Shown: in pieces, positions 26,864-34,625 of the stretch | Layout of the letters: each line of letters opens with the position of its first letter | Position numbering within the stretch: position 1 is the stretch's first letter | NCBI RefSeq assembly: GCF_014138605.1 | Contig: NZ_JACJHX010000003.1 | Span: 1-64,000, forward strand | DNA from: Peribacillus huizhouensis | GTDB taxonomy: Bacteria; Bacillota; Bacilli; Bacillales; DSM-1321 | Direction of reading: 5' to 3' | Length of the DNA stretch: 64,000 nt | Translations under genes and position numbers: made by a program | Notes under the pieces: generated by a model | Told to the model about the DNA's origin: nothing | The model's database searches: none | What the model saw: the letters and a program-made list of their open reading frames with translations, nothing else

Positions 26864-27364
26864 ATGAAAAACGCAGAATTTTGGATCGAGAACTTAGCGA
26901 TGATTCCTCATAAAGAAGGGGGATATTTTAAAGAAATGCTTCGCTCAGAGGGAGAAATAGTCACGGAAACTTCTAAAAAGAGACCGTATTACACGAGCAT
27001 TTATTTCTTACTCCGTGCAGGAAATCCTTCTCATTTCCATCGTTTACAATCGGATGAAGTATGGTATTTCCATACTGGAGACCCATTGAATATACATATC
27101 ATTCATCCAAATGGTGAATATAAAAAAGTGAAGCTCGGACTTAATGTGGAACAAGGAGAAGTTTTGCAAGCCGTTGTTCCAAAGGGAGCTATATTTGGGT
27201 CGGATGTAGCTGAAACTGCAGATTATTCATTAGTAAGTTGCATGGTCTCCCCTGGGTTCGACTATCAGGATTTTGAGTTATTTACCCAGCGTGAATTACT
27301 AGCAGATTATCCTAGTCATGAACAAATCATTAAGAAACTTGCTTATGAAGAGTTACCTGAATAA
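26864..27364 (+). CDS. Cupin family protein (DUF985 type)
   Basis: The product is 166 residues with a single double-stranded beta-helix. The cupin motif 1 region is SHFHRLQSDEVWYFHTGDPL (His, His and Glu as metal-ligand candidates). A later GYFKEMLRSEG at the N-terminus is typical of DUF985. No enzymatic activity is known. It has an RBS-like GTCAGGAG upstream and is separated from ytpA by 80 bases, so it may be co-transcribed. Confidence 0.8.
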   Translation: MKNAEFWIENLAMIPHKEGGYFKEMLRSEGEIVTETSKKRPYYTSIYFLLRAGNPSHFHRLQSDEVWYFHTGDPLNIHIIHPNGEYKKVKLGLNVEQGEVLQAVVPKGAIFGSDVAETADYSLVSCMVSPGFDYQDFELFTQRELLADYPSHEQIIKKLAYEELPE

Positions 27365-27370
27365 GATGTG

Positions 27371-27418
27371 AACGAGATTGGTTTAAAACGAGCCAATCTC
27401 GTTTTAAACCAATCCCGT
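27371..27418. terminator. Long perfect hairpin between the cupin gene and the DUF2500 remnant
   Basis: GATTGGTTTAAAACGAG (27376-27392) and CTCGTTTTAAACCAATC (27398-27414) form a 17-bp perfect stem with a 5-base loop. The stem can extend with AACG/CGTT outside. It separates convergent genes and can terminate both. Confidence 0.7.
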
Positions 27419-27433
27419 TCGTATTGACTCCGT

Positions 27434-27734
27434 TTATTTAGTTTTCCCTTTTTCGGGTAAACCCGAGATATCTGTCACTTGAAAGTGTAAATCACCAAAA
27501 TCCCCTTCGATTAATTCAAATGTAATGTAATAATGATTATAGGCCCTCTTTTCCCCTTCGCCGTGTATACTAGTTCTTTTGGCAACAACTTTAGCTGGGA
27601 CCGTTAATCTAGGAGCATCATTATTGCTGCTCCAAGTTGAAATCCCCTTAATCATCGCAATGATTATAATTCCGAAAATAATGACAAAAACTATGATAAA
27701 AAAATAGGTGCGATTTCGAACAGAAAATCACTTT
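27434..27734 (-). pseudogene. DUF2500-type membrane protein, frameshifted and C-terminally altered
   Basis: The open part (27655-27434) has KGISTWSSNNDAPRLTVPAK and VVAKRTSIHGEGEKRAYNHY, typical of DUF2500. The missing membrane anchor is upstream in another frame: from ATG near 27750, MYGAQSDFLFEIAPIFF reads into a stop. The break lies in a run of seven T (minus strand, 27704-27710) where eight would keep the frame through FIIVFVIIFGIIIIAMIKGI. The C-terminus ends early without the expected GLLxEGDxGxLTFQGTRYLGF. Probably non-functional, unless the homopolymer is a sequencing error. Confidence 0.6.
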
Positions 27735-27827
27735 GTGCTCCATACATGGTGCTCGCCCCTTTAGTATTATTTTATATATACGATGGCGATTGGTAGCAGT
27801 TTCAGAAATAAGGAAATTTCCTATAAA

Positions 27828-27876
27828 TAAAGTGCCAGACCTTACACAACATTAGAGTGTGAGGTCTGGCACTTTA
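27828..27876. terminator. Two-way terminator at the ytqB end
   Basis: TAAAGTGCCAGACCTTACAC and GTGTGAGGTCTGGCACTTTA form a near-perfect stem of about 19 bp. It lies about 20 bases beyond the ytqB stop. Confidence 0.85.
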
Positions 27877-27898
27877 AGGTACTCTATATTTTAAGATT

Positions 27899-28474
27899 TT
27901 ACTTTCTTTTTTCAATAGCAACAATAAACGGCGGCTTATTCACCTGATTGATGAAACCGTATTGTAGAACATGAGCTTTGTCCTGGGGTAGCGACGTGGC
28001 ATAATCGAGCAAGGCATTACGTTCGATTGCACCTTCTGTGTGACCATGGTAGATGACAAGAACGATGATTCCGTTGGGTGCCATGATCTCAAGTAGCTGT
28101 TCAATCGCAGCAATGGTTGTATCAGCACCGGTGACGATGGACTTGTCGCCACCTGGAAGATACCCTAAATTGAAAATGGCAGCTTTCACTTGACCATATT
28201 TGTGCTCTGGCACATTGGCTTTTATATGCTCATGCCCAGTATGAAAAAGCGTACATTGCTGCAGCAGATTTTCCGTTTGTAATTTTTCTTTCGTATTTGC
28301 TATTGCTTCCGGTTGAATATCGAAACCATACACATGTCCAGTTTCACCAACGAGTTGTGCCAGATATGCTGTATCATGTCCATTGCCACAAGTCCCATCT
28401 ATTGCAATGTCACCCGGCTCAATTGTCTTCTCAAGCAGAAACCGAGCGAAGGGAAGAATTTTCATAAGTTTCAT
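27899..28474 (-). CDS. ytqB: Class I SAM-dependent methyltransferase (YtqB)
   Basis: The product is 191 residues. The SAM-binding motif I is DGTCGNGHDTAYLAQLVG at about 24-41, followed by YGFDIQPEAI. It is a putative rRNA/tRNA methyltransferase of the YtqB family (tRNA wobble-related in recent work on relatives). It is the second gene, after ytqA, on the minus strand, as in B. subtilis, although a palindromic element now separates the two genes here. ATG 28474 is preceded by GGAAGTGAAAAACG, a modest RBS. Confidence 0.85.
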   Translation of the reverse strand: MKLMKILPFARFLLEKTIEPGDIAIDGTCGNGHDTAYLAQLVGETGHVYGFDIQPEAIANTKEKLQTENLLQQCTLFHTGHEHIKANVPEHKYGQVKAAIFNLGYLPGGDKSIVTGADTTIAAIEQLLEIMAPNGIIVLVIYHGHTEGAIERNALLDYATSLPQDKAHVLQYGFINQVNKPPFIVAIEKRK

Positions 28475-28503
28475 CGTTTTTCACTTCCAGTGTCATTGTT
28501 AAA

Positions 28504-28659
28504 TTTATCCCGCTTTAACGGACAGTAAGACCCCACTTTAAAGCTAAGAGGAATCGGAGAAGCATAGGTGGGGGACAACTGTCCGTAAAAGCCCGATTGG
28601 TTCAACTAACAATCAGTTGGGGTGAAGAAAAACCCCACTGATTGAAGTTTCACTTTATC
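28504..28659 (+). repeat. Palindromic element copy R6, with a second left end attached
   Basis: From TTTATC (28504) to TTTATC (28654-28659), 156 bp. The left stem is ACGGACAGT (28518-28526) / ACTGTCCGT (28578-28586): both arms differ from copy R2 (ACGGGCAGT/ACTGCCCGT) at the paired position. The right hairpin is CAGTTGGGGT / ACCCCACTG. At 28654-28686 a new left end (TTTATCCCGCTTTAACGGGC) starts and is cut short, so copies can lie in tandem sharing one TTTATC. It sits between ytqA and ytqB. Confidence 0.8.
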
Positions 28660-28737
28660 CCGCTTTAACGGGCAGTAAGACCCCTTAATGTGTCAAAGTC
28701 AAAAAATATACGTCGAATTTAAGATTTATGCTTCAAA

Positions 28738-29685
28738 TCAGATTTGATAAAATTTCCCTTGCCAGCTGTCCCGTTTTCTTAGCTCTGCATCAATTGAATT
28801 CAACACATCCCATTTATTTACGCTCCACATTGGTCCGATCATCAAATCGATCGGACCGTCACCAGTAATTCGGTGAACAATCATTTCAGGGGGGATGATC
28901 TCCAATTGATCGACAACAAGGTTCACATAATCTTCTTGTGTTAAAAATTCGAGCATGCCTTTTTCATATTGCTTGACCATTGGCGTTCCTTTTAGTAGAT
29001 GAAGTAGGTGAATCTTGATTCCTTGAACGTCCAATTTCGCTACTTCACGAGCTGTTTCCATCATCATGTCATAGTTTTCGAGTGGTAGACCGTTAATGAT
29101 GTGTGTACAAACGCGGATCCCATGTTTTCTAAGCTTGGCAACGCCTTCTTGATACATTTTGTAGTCGTGAGCACGGTTAATGAGTAACGCTGTTCGTTCA
29201 TGGACGGTTTGCAGCCCAAGCTCGACCCATAAATAAGTTCGTTCGTTCAGCTCAACCAAATAGTCGACAACATCGTCAGGAAGACAGTCAGGTCGGGTCG
29301 CGATCGATAATCCAACTACACCATCCTGACTTAGTACGCTTTCGTATTTTGCCCGTAATTCAGAAACAGGGGCGTGAGTGTTTGTATACGCTTGGAAGTA
29401 GGCCATATATTTTCCGTTTTTCCATTTTTGATGCATTTTTTCACTGATTTTCTTAAATTGAACATCCAACGGCTCAACTCGATCTCCAGCAAAATCACCT
29501 GAACCAGCAGCACTACAAAATGTGCAGCCACCATGTGCCACTGTGCCATCACGGTTCGGGCAGTCAAAACCGCCATCCAGTGCTACTTTAAAAACTTTAT
29601 GTCCAAAATGCTTTCGCAAATGATAATTCCAAGTATGATATCGTTTATTGTCCATCGCATACATAAACGGCTTTGTTTGATTCAA
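28738..29685 (-). CDS. ytqA: Radical SAM protein of the TIGR01212 family (YtqA)
   Basis: The product is 315 residues. The cluster-binding cysteines lie in CPNRDGTVAHGGCTFCS (Cys-x10-Cys-x2-Cys, the spacing of the YhcC/YtqA group), followed by a TIM-barrel radical SAM domain (KLDVQGIKIHLLHLLKGT). Recent work links relatives to tRNA modification together with YtqB; treat that as inference here. The RBS AGGAGGTTT is 7 bases before ATG 29685. Gene order with ytqB is conserved. Confidence 0.9.
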   Translation of the reverse strand: MNQTKPFMYAMDNKRYHTWNYHLRKHFGHKVFKVALDGGFDCPNRDGTVAHGGCTFCSAAGSGDFAGDRVEPLDVQFKKISEKMHQKWKNGKYMAYFQAYTNTHAPVSELRAKYESVLSQDGVVGLSIATRPDCLPDDVVDYLVELNERTYLWVELGLQTVHERTALLINRAHDYKMYQEGVAKLRKHGIRVCTHIINGLPLENYDMMMETAREVAKLDVQGIKIHLLHLLKGTPMVKQYEKGMLEFLTQEDYVNLVVDQLEIIPPEMIVHRITGDGPIDLMIGPMWSVNKWDVLNSIDAELRKRDSWQGKFYQI

Positions 29686-30039
29686 ATCAAAAACCTCCTA
29701 AAGCTAAGCTTTGCTTGATTATTATACTACAGTCAAGCGTTTCGAAAAGAGGAAATGGTGTAGTGATGTATTTTTGTATGAAGGACATGAGGGCGGGGCT
29801 TCGCAACTTATTAAAATAACCACTACTTAGTTTATTATAGAATGTCACTAAATCCAGCTTCACACCGCCACCATTATGATTTGGTGAGTATATTGTACTA
29901 CTTGCTTGATCATTCATGATAATGACGCTTTAACGACATATTAGTTTTGTACCAAAATTACTTAGAAAATGGCATAGATAAAAATAACCTGAAACTAGTT
30001 ATATTGTGGTTTTTCATGCAATTCATCTCTCCACTTCTT
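29686..30039. other. Intergenic, contains a short repeated GC-rich block
   Basis: No gene supported. GGACATGAGGGCGGGGCTTC (29783-29802) recurs almost unchanged near 54226-54245 (GGACATGGGGCGGGGCTTCG), with similar flanks on one side. It is probably a second, shorter repeat family. Confidence 0.4.
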
Positions 30040-30248
30040 TTTATCCCGCAATAACGGGCAGTATAACCTCCACCTCTATAACTTAGAGGAATCGAGGAAG
30101 CTTAGGTGGGAGGGAACTGCCCGTAAAAGCCGGATTGGTGAGATACAGTGGAACTTGCCGATGCGTGAGCAAAGGTTTAGTTGAGGCCCACAGGATGTGG
30201 CGTACTTAGTCTGTGATTCATTGATCGGGTTCGTAGTTTCACTTTATC
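30040..30248 (+). repeat. Palindromic element copy R7, abutting the cotJ promoter
   Basis: 209 bp from TTTATC (30040-30045) to TTTATC (30243-30248). The left stem is ACGGGCAGT / ACTGCCCGT, with a second stem CCTCCACCT / AGGTGGGAGG inside it. The GTGAGATACAGTGGAACTTG module matches copy R2. An extra module, GCCCACAGGATGTGG, is present, and the right hairpin is missing. The element ends two bases before the -35 region of the sigma-E promoter of cotJA. Confidence 0.8.
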
Positions 30249-30250
30249 GT

Positions 30251-30278
30251 GATATTTGTTTCATACCGTGCATATATT
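30251..30278 (+). promoter_or_regulatory. Sigma-E-type promoter of cotJABC
   Basis: GATATTT (30251-30257), a 13-base spacer, and CATATATT (30271-30278) agree with the sigma-E consensus (kmATATTT N13-15 CATACAHT). It lies 30 bases before cotJA. Mother-cell expression during sporulation is expected. Confidence 0.75.
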
Positions 30279-30307
30279 CAATAGAGTAAAAAATGTGAGG
30301 TGTAGAA

Positions 30308-30556
30308 ATGGATCAACAACGAGAGATGTTTACTCCGATGAAATCATATGTTCCTTTTCGTGGCTTATTCGATCCTTGTCCACCAATCGGAAAAAAGTAT
30401 TACAGTACTCCGCCTAATTTGTATTTAGGATTTCAGCCACCAAATCTTGAACAGTTCACTCCGCAAGAGGCTTTGAGAAAAGGGACGCTTTGGAAGGTGT
30501 TCTACGATTACTATGACAATCCTTATAGGCGGGGAGGAGATAGCGGACATGGCTAA
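30308..30556 (+). CDS. cotJA: Spore coat protein CotJA
   Basis: The product is 82 residues, rich in Pro, Tyr and Phe (VPFRGLFDPCPPIGKKYYST; PPNLYLGFQPPNLEQFT). It is homologous to B. subtilis CotJA, which is needed to assemble CotJC in the coat. First gene of cotJABC. The RBS GTGAGGTG is close to ATG 30308. It overlaps cotJB by 8 bases. Confidence 0.92.
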   Translation: MDQQREMFTPMKSYVPFRGLFDPCPPIGKKYYSTPPNLYLGFQPPNLEQFTPQEALRKGTLWKVFYDYYDNPYRRGGDSGHG

Positions 30557-30809
30557 TACGATGCCGATTGAGTATTATCAGCAATTGGAAGAGATCCAAG
30601 CCATTGATTTTGTCATTGATGAATTGGTGCTATACCTAGATACACATCCCACTGACCAGAATGCCATCCAACAATATAATCACTTTGCCCTATACAGCAA
30701 ACAAATTAAACAGAAATTTGAAGAGTGTTATGGTCCTTTGCAAAAAGGAAGTGTGAATAATCGGCAGGATTACTGGGAATGGAGTGGTCCTTGGCCATGG
30801 CAAGTTTAA
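30549..30809 (+). CDS. cotJB: Spore coat protein CotJB
   Basis: The product is 86 residues from ATG 30549, within the end of cotJA (RBS GGGGAGGAG). It reads EYYQQLEEIQAIDFVIDELV, then YLDTHPTDQNAI, and ends DYWEWSGPWPWQV. This matches CotJB, a helical coat-associated protein. It is translationally coupled to cotJA and followed by cotJC after 21 bases. Confidence 0.92.
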   Translation: MANTMPIEYYQQLEEIQAIDFVIDELVLYLDTHPTDQNAIQQYNHFALYSKQIKQKFEECYGPLQKGSVNNRQDYWEWSGPWPWQV

Positions 30810-30830
30810 GCAGAAAGAGGTGGGGAAATC

Positions 30831-31400
30831 TTGTGGATTTATGAAAAAAAACTACAATATCCAGTGAAAGTAAGTACGTGTAACCCAACACTTGCTAAGT
30901 ATTTAGTGGAGCAATATGGAGGGGCAGATGGTGAGCTTGCCGCTGCCCTCCGCTACTTAAATCAACGGTATACGATTCCTGATAAAGTTATTGGACTGTT
31001 AACAGACATTGGTACAGAGGAATTTGCCCATCTTGAAATGATTGCAACGATGATTTATAAACTAACGAAGGATGCGACACCTCAACAATTAAAGGAAGCA
31101 GGTCTTGGGGAACATTATGTACAACATGATAGCGCACTATTCTATAATAACTCAGCAGGTGTTCCTTTTTCTGCTACTTATTTTCAGGCGAAAGGAGACC
31201 CAATTGCTGATCTTTATGAAGATATTGCAGCAGAAGAGAAGGCAAGAGCTACTTACCAATGGATTATCGATATGTCTGATGACCCAGATTTGAATGACTC
31301 TTTACGTTATTTGAGGGAAAGAGAGATTGTACATTCCCAGCGGTTTAGAGAAGCGGTAGAAATACTGAAAGACGAAAGAGATCGCCAGAAGTTTTTTTAG
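30831..31400 (+). CDS. cotJC: Spore coat protein CotJC (manganese catalase family)
   Basis: The product is 189 residues with a TTG start at 30831, 8 bases after AGAGGTGGGG. It is a ferritin-like four-helix fold with the di-manganese ligands in GTEEFAHLEMIA and EEKARATY plus EIVHSQRF. It is a coat-located Mn catalase-like enzyme that may remove peroxide during coat cross-linking. It ends the cotJ operon, followed by a terminator. Confidence 0.93.
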   Translation: MWIYEKKLQYPVKVSTCNPTLAKYLVEQYGGADGELAAALRYLNQRYTIPDKVIGLLTDIGTEEFAHLEMIATMIYKLTKDATPQQLKEAGLGEHYVQHDSALFYNNSAGVPFSATYFQAKGDPIADLYEDIAAEEKARATYQWIIDMSDDPDLNDSLRYLREREIVHSQRFREAVEILKDERDRQKFF

Positions 31401-31401
31401 G

Positions 31402-31443
31402 AAAAAGACGATTCTTCCGCAATTAGGAAGGTCGTTTTTTTGA
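31402..31443 (+). terminator. Terminator of cotJABC
   Basis: AAAAAGACGATTCTTCC and GGAAGGTCGTTTTTTT arms with a T-run, right after the cotJC stop. Confidence 0.85.
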
Positions 31444-31689
31444 TGAAATGGGTGTTTAGTTCTGAACGATTCTAGTTAGATACAAAATTTCTATAGTTGA
31501 ATGATATTGACAATATTAGGAATAGAAAGTATAGTTAAATCAATTTTAATACCAACTAATCCAATGTGAATAATTTAATCGTGCTTATTATTTTTTGAAT
31601 AAGAAAAAATCTATTGTGAGTACTATGCCGAATCTAGCTATCGTTAGGTTTAAGGGGTAACAAAAATTCTTCTTACAGCAAGTAATGAA

Positions 31690-31742
31690 ATAAAGTGAAA
31701 CTTCATTCAGAGGAATTGTACTGCCCGTTAATAGGGGATAAG
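31690..31742 (-). repeat. Palindromic element copy R8 (minimal form)
   Basis: About 52 bp, inverted. On the minus strand TTATCCCCTATTAACGGGCA starts the unit and GAAGTTTCACTTTAT ends it. It keeps both outer ends of the family and lacks all the middle modules, so it resembles an internal-deletion derivative. It lies just before the metY RBS. Confidence 0.65.
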
Positions 31743-31776
31743 ATCCAAATCCATTAAAGAAAAAGGGGAAGATGAG

Positions 31777-33078
31777 ATGACAAATGAAAATGAATTGAAA
31801 TTCGATACGATTGCACTGCATGGAGGACAAGAGATTGATCCTGTTTCACGTTCAAGAGCGGTACCAATCTATCAAACTACGTCTTACGCATTTGATGATA
31901 CCGATCATGCTGCATCGCTTTTTCAAATGCAGGAAGAAGGGTACATCTATTCGAGGAACGCCAATCCAACGAATGCAGTATTGGAAAAAAGATTAGCGCA
32001 ATTAGAAGGCGGTGTCGGGGCATTTGCAGTCTCCTCTGGACAAGCGGCTATTTCCATTGCGTTATTAACACTTGCAAAATCTGGTGACGAAATCGTTGCG
32101 ACCAATGCTTTATATGGGGGAACTTATAATTTGTTCTCGAAAACATTGCCGCGTTTTGGAGTTACCGTTCGGTTTGTAGATGGAACGGATTTTCATGAAG
32201 TTGCGAAAGCGATAAATGAAAAAACAAAAGCTATATTTACAGAAACGATTGGGAACCCAGGATTGCAAATTGCTGATTTGAAAGTTCTTAGTAGAATCGC
32301 TCATGAACATGGTGTGCCACTAGTCGTTGATAATACATTTACGACGCCTTATTTAACAAGGCCGATTGAGTTTGGCGCTGATATTGTCGTTCATTCAATA
32401 ACTAAATTTATCGGTGGTCATGGTACATCGATTGGGGGAGCTATTGTAGACTCAGGGAAATTTCCGTGGGATAACGGTAAATTTCCAGAGTTTACGAAAA
32501 GGCAAGCTAGTTTGAATCATCATTCTTTTGTGGAGCTTGGAAAGGAGCGAGCATTTATTTCTAAAGCACGATTTGAACTTGGCCATGATCTAGGTTCCTC
32601 TTTATCTCCTTTCAATAGCTGGTTATTTATTCAAGGACTAGAATCATTATCTTTACGCGTGAAACAGCATGTGAAAAATGCTGAAAAAGTTGCCGAGTAT
32701 TTATCACGGCATGAGCAAGTTGAATGGGTGAATTATCCGACGCTTAAAGATGATCCGCAATACGAACTAGCCAACACTTATCTACCTAAAGGCGCCGGAT
32801 CTATTTTCACGTTTGGAATAAAAGGCGGTCTAACATCAGCTAAAGCGTTTATTAACTCTGTAAAGCTTTTGTCGCATGTTGCTAATATTGGTGATTCAAA
32901 AACGCTTGTCATCCATCCTGCAAGCACGACTCATTCAAGATTGTCACCGGATGAACAGCTTGATTCTGGTGTAACCCCGGAGCAAATTCGCTTATCGATT
33001 GGTTTGGAAGATGTGGATGATATTATTGCCGATATAAATCAGGCCCTACAGGCAAGTAGAGAAAAACAAGTTAATTAA
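31777..33078 (+). CDS. metY: O-acetylhomoserine sulfhydrylase / homocysteine synthase
   Basis: The product is 433 residues of the Cys/Met metabolism PLP-enzyme family. The PLP lysine is in HSITKFIGGHGTSIGG, and an aromatic motif QTTSYAFDDTDHAAS lies at the N-terminus. The length (about 430) fits the MetY branch rather than the 380-residue cystathionine synthases. It makes homocysteine from O-acetylhomoserine and sulfide (or methanethiol). The RBS AAGGGGAAG precedes ATG 31777. No S-box is visible upstream, unlike metK and metN in this window. It heads the sulfur island; the LysR gene follows after 77 bases. Confidence 0.92.
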   Translation: MTNENELKFDTIALHGGQEIDPVSRSRAVPIYQTTSYAFDDTDHAASLFQMQEEGYIYSRNANPTNAVLEKRLAQLEGGVGAFAVSSGQAAISIALLTLAKSGDEIVATNALYGGTYNLFSKTLPRFGVTVRFVDGTDFHEVAKAINEKTKAIFTETIGNPGLQIADLKVLSRIAHEHGVPLVVDNTFTTPYLTRPIEFGADIVVHSITKFIGGHGTSIGGAIVDSGKFPWDNGKFPEFTKRQASLNHHSFVELGKERAFISKARFELGHDLGSSLSPFNSWLFIQGLESLSLRVKQHVKNAEKVAEYLSRHEQVEWVNYPTLKDDPQYELANTYLPKGAGSIFTFGIKGGLTSAKAFINSVKLLSHVANIGDSKTLVIHPASTTHSRLSPDEQLDSGVTPEQIRLSIGLEDVDDIIADINQALQASREKQVN

Positions 33079-33155
33079 GAAAAGAGATAGTGGATTGTTT
33101 TGTTAATACAGGGCAATCTGCTATTTTTTTAAAGCCGTGAGGAGGGAAAGTAGCA

Positions 33156-34058
33156 ATGGATTTAAGGACGATTAAAACGTTTCAAACGATTGTGAAATAC
33201 GGAAGCTTCCAACGAGCAGCAGAGGAATTAAAATATGCTCAATCCACTGTTACAACTCAGATCAAAAACCTCGAATCAGCTTTAGGAGTTACTCTGCTTG
33301 AAAGAGGGAAAAATCTGCAGCTCACCGAAGCAGGCAAGTTATTAAATGAGAAAGGAGATCTCTTATTAAAAGGATTTGAAAATCTCCAGAGCGCAATGGA
33401 AGACCTAGTTAATGGGGAGTCAGGCATAATCAGAATCGGTGTGATGGAACCCACAGCTAGTTTTCGATTTCCGCAAATCTTACCTCCGTTTAAGAAAAAA
33501 TTCCCAAAAATTCAATTAAGTATTCAAATACATAGTGTAAAGATTTTAAGCGAAATGGTAAAAAAGGACGAAGTGGATTTAGCGATATGCACAGCACCGG
33601 AGCAGGCATTAGGTACAATATTTGAGCCGCTTTTTACAGAAGAAGTAGCTCTTCTGACACCGGATTCTCATTATCTAAGCGAAAAGGAAACGATTTGTTT
33701 GAAGGATTTAGAAAATGAACAGTTATTGGCGACCTCATCATTCTGTCCTTTTCGGAAGAATTTAGAAAAGCAACTGATAGAAGCTGGTATTAATCCGAAC
33801 TACGGAATAGAAGTGAGTAATATGTTGGCATTAAAACACTTCGTTCAAACGGATTTTGGGATAGCAGTTGTCCCAGTTATTGCGATAACACCTTTATTAG
33901 AAGGGACCGTCATTAAGCCAATTATGGATTTTGATAAGGGATTAACAGTCGGGATCATGAGAAATGAGGAGCGATCTTATCAAGGAAAAGCTATGGAGTA
34001 TTTATTAGAATTACTCCACCAAGGATTAAAAAAGCCTGTAAACAGTCTAACCGAGTAG
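33156..34058 (+). CDS. LysR-type transcriptional regulator of the sulfur island
   Basis: The product is 300 residues. The N-terminal winged HTH (residues 1-60, FQTIVKYGSFQRAAEELKYA then QSTVTTQIKNLE) is followed by the co-inducer-binding domain (about 90-290). It is similar in layout to CysL/YtlI/CmbR-type sulfur regulators. Lying between metY and the ssu genes on the same strand, it probably activates the sulfonate operon and/or metY when cysteine precursors are low; the effector (often O-acetylserine) is inferred. Confidence 0.85.
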   Translation: MDLRTIKTFQTIVKYGSFQRAAEELKYAQSTVTTQIKNLESALGVTLLERGKNLQLTEAGKLLNEKGDLLLKGFENLQSAMEDLVNGESGIIRIGVMEPTASFRFPQILPPFKKKFPKIQLSIQIHSVKILSEMVKKDEVDLAICTAPEQALGTIFEPLFTEEVALLTPDSHYLSEKETICLKDLENEQLLATSSFCPFRKNLEKQLIEAGINPNYGIEVSNMLALKHFVQTDFGIAVVPVIAITPLLEGTVIKPIMDFDKGLTVGIMRNEERSYQGKAMEYLLELLHQGLKKPVNSLTE

Positions 34059-34202
34059 CTAAACTTGCTTATTCATTATTTTTGAATTTTCTCTTCAATT
34101 TTTTCAATTATACAAAAATTATGAACTGCGTTATAGTTAAAAATATATTAATCATATAAGTTAACTGAGGATTAAGAATAAGATTCGGAGAGGGGAACTT
34201 TT

Positions 34203-34586
34203 ATGTTAGTCGCTGCTGTAATTGATTTGGAGGAAACGATTGTCCCATTTATAGATGGAACGGTGATACGAATTTATGATACAGAAACTGCACAATACGA
34301 GGATTTCAGAAATCCCGCCATTGATGTAAAAGAAGGACGGAGGGGAGCGGTTTTACAATTTGCTGAGGAAAAAGGAGTAACCGCATTTGTCGCACCGCCT
34401 CAAACGTTTTGTGAATTATCCTATAAGAAAGCTCAAGCGGATAAGGTGAAATTCTATCATTTAACAGCAAACGTTAAATTTGAAACGTTTCAAAAGTTAT
34501 TAGTCCATCAACTAGTAAAGGTGCAGGATGCCCTTTCAGCAGATGAAATAGCTCCGAGTTATGTACCAGTAAAAAACGAAATATAG
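34203..34586 (+). CDS. Small NifX/Nitro_FeMo-Co-like protein at the head of the sulfonate operon
   Basis: The product is 127 residues, no enzyme motif recognised. The N-terminal half (AAVIDLEETIVPFIDGTVIR, IYDTETAQYEDFRNPAID) resembles the first strands of NifX/NifB-C-terminal (dinitrogenase iron-molybdenum cofactor) domains, where HFGR..YFxIYDxExG..NP is usual. The second half (GAVLQFAEEKGVTAFVAPPQ) fits the Rossmann-like rest. The His and Gly-rich cofactor loop is lost. The good RBS GGAGAGGGG at 34189 precedes ATG 34203. It lies 40 bases before ssuB, so it belongs to the operon. Function unknown; binding of a sulfur- or metal-related ligand is only a guess. Confidence 0.6.
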   Translation: MLVAAVIDLEETIVPFIDGTVIRIYDTETAQYEDFRNPAIDVKEGRRGAVLQFAEEKGVTAFVAPPQTFCELSYKKAQADKVKFYHLTANVKFETFQKLLVHQLVKVQDALSADEIAPSYVPVKNEI

Positions 34587-34625
34587 TCAAGAGTTAAAAA
34601 ATGAAATCGTTACGGGGTGAATAAC

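Noticed and set aside
29687-29917. Minus-strand frame of 76 codons before ytqA
   Set aside because: Spans the GC-rich repeat block, has no RBS and no known domain.
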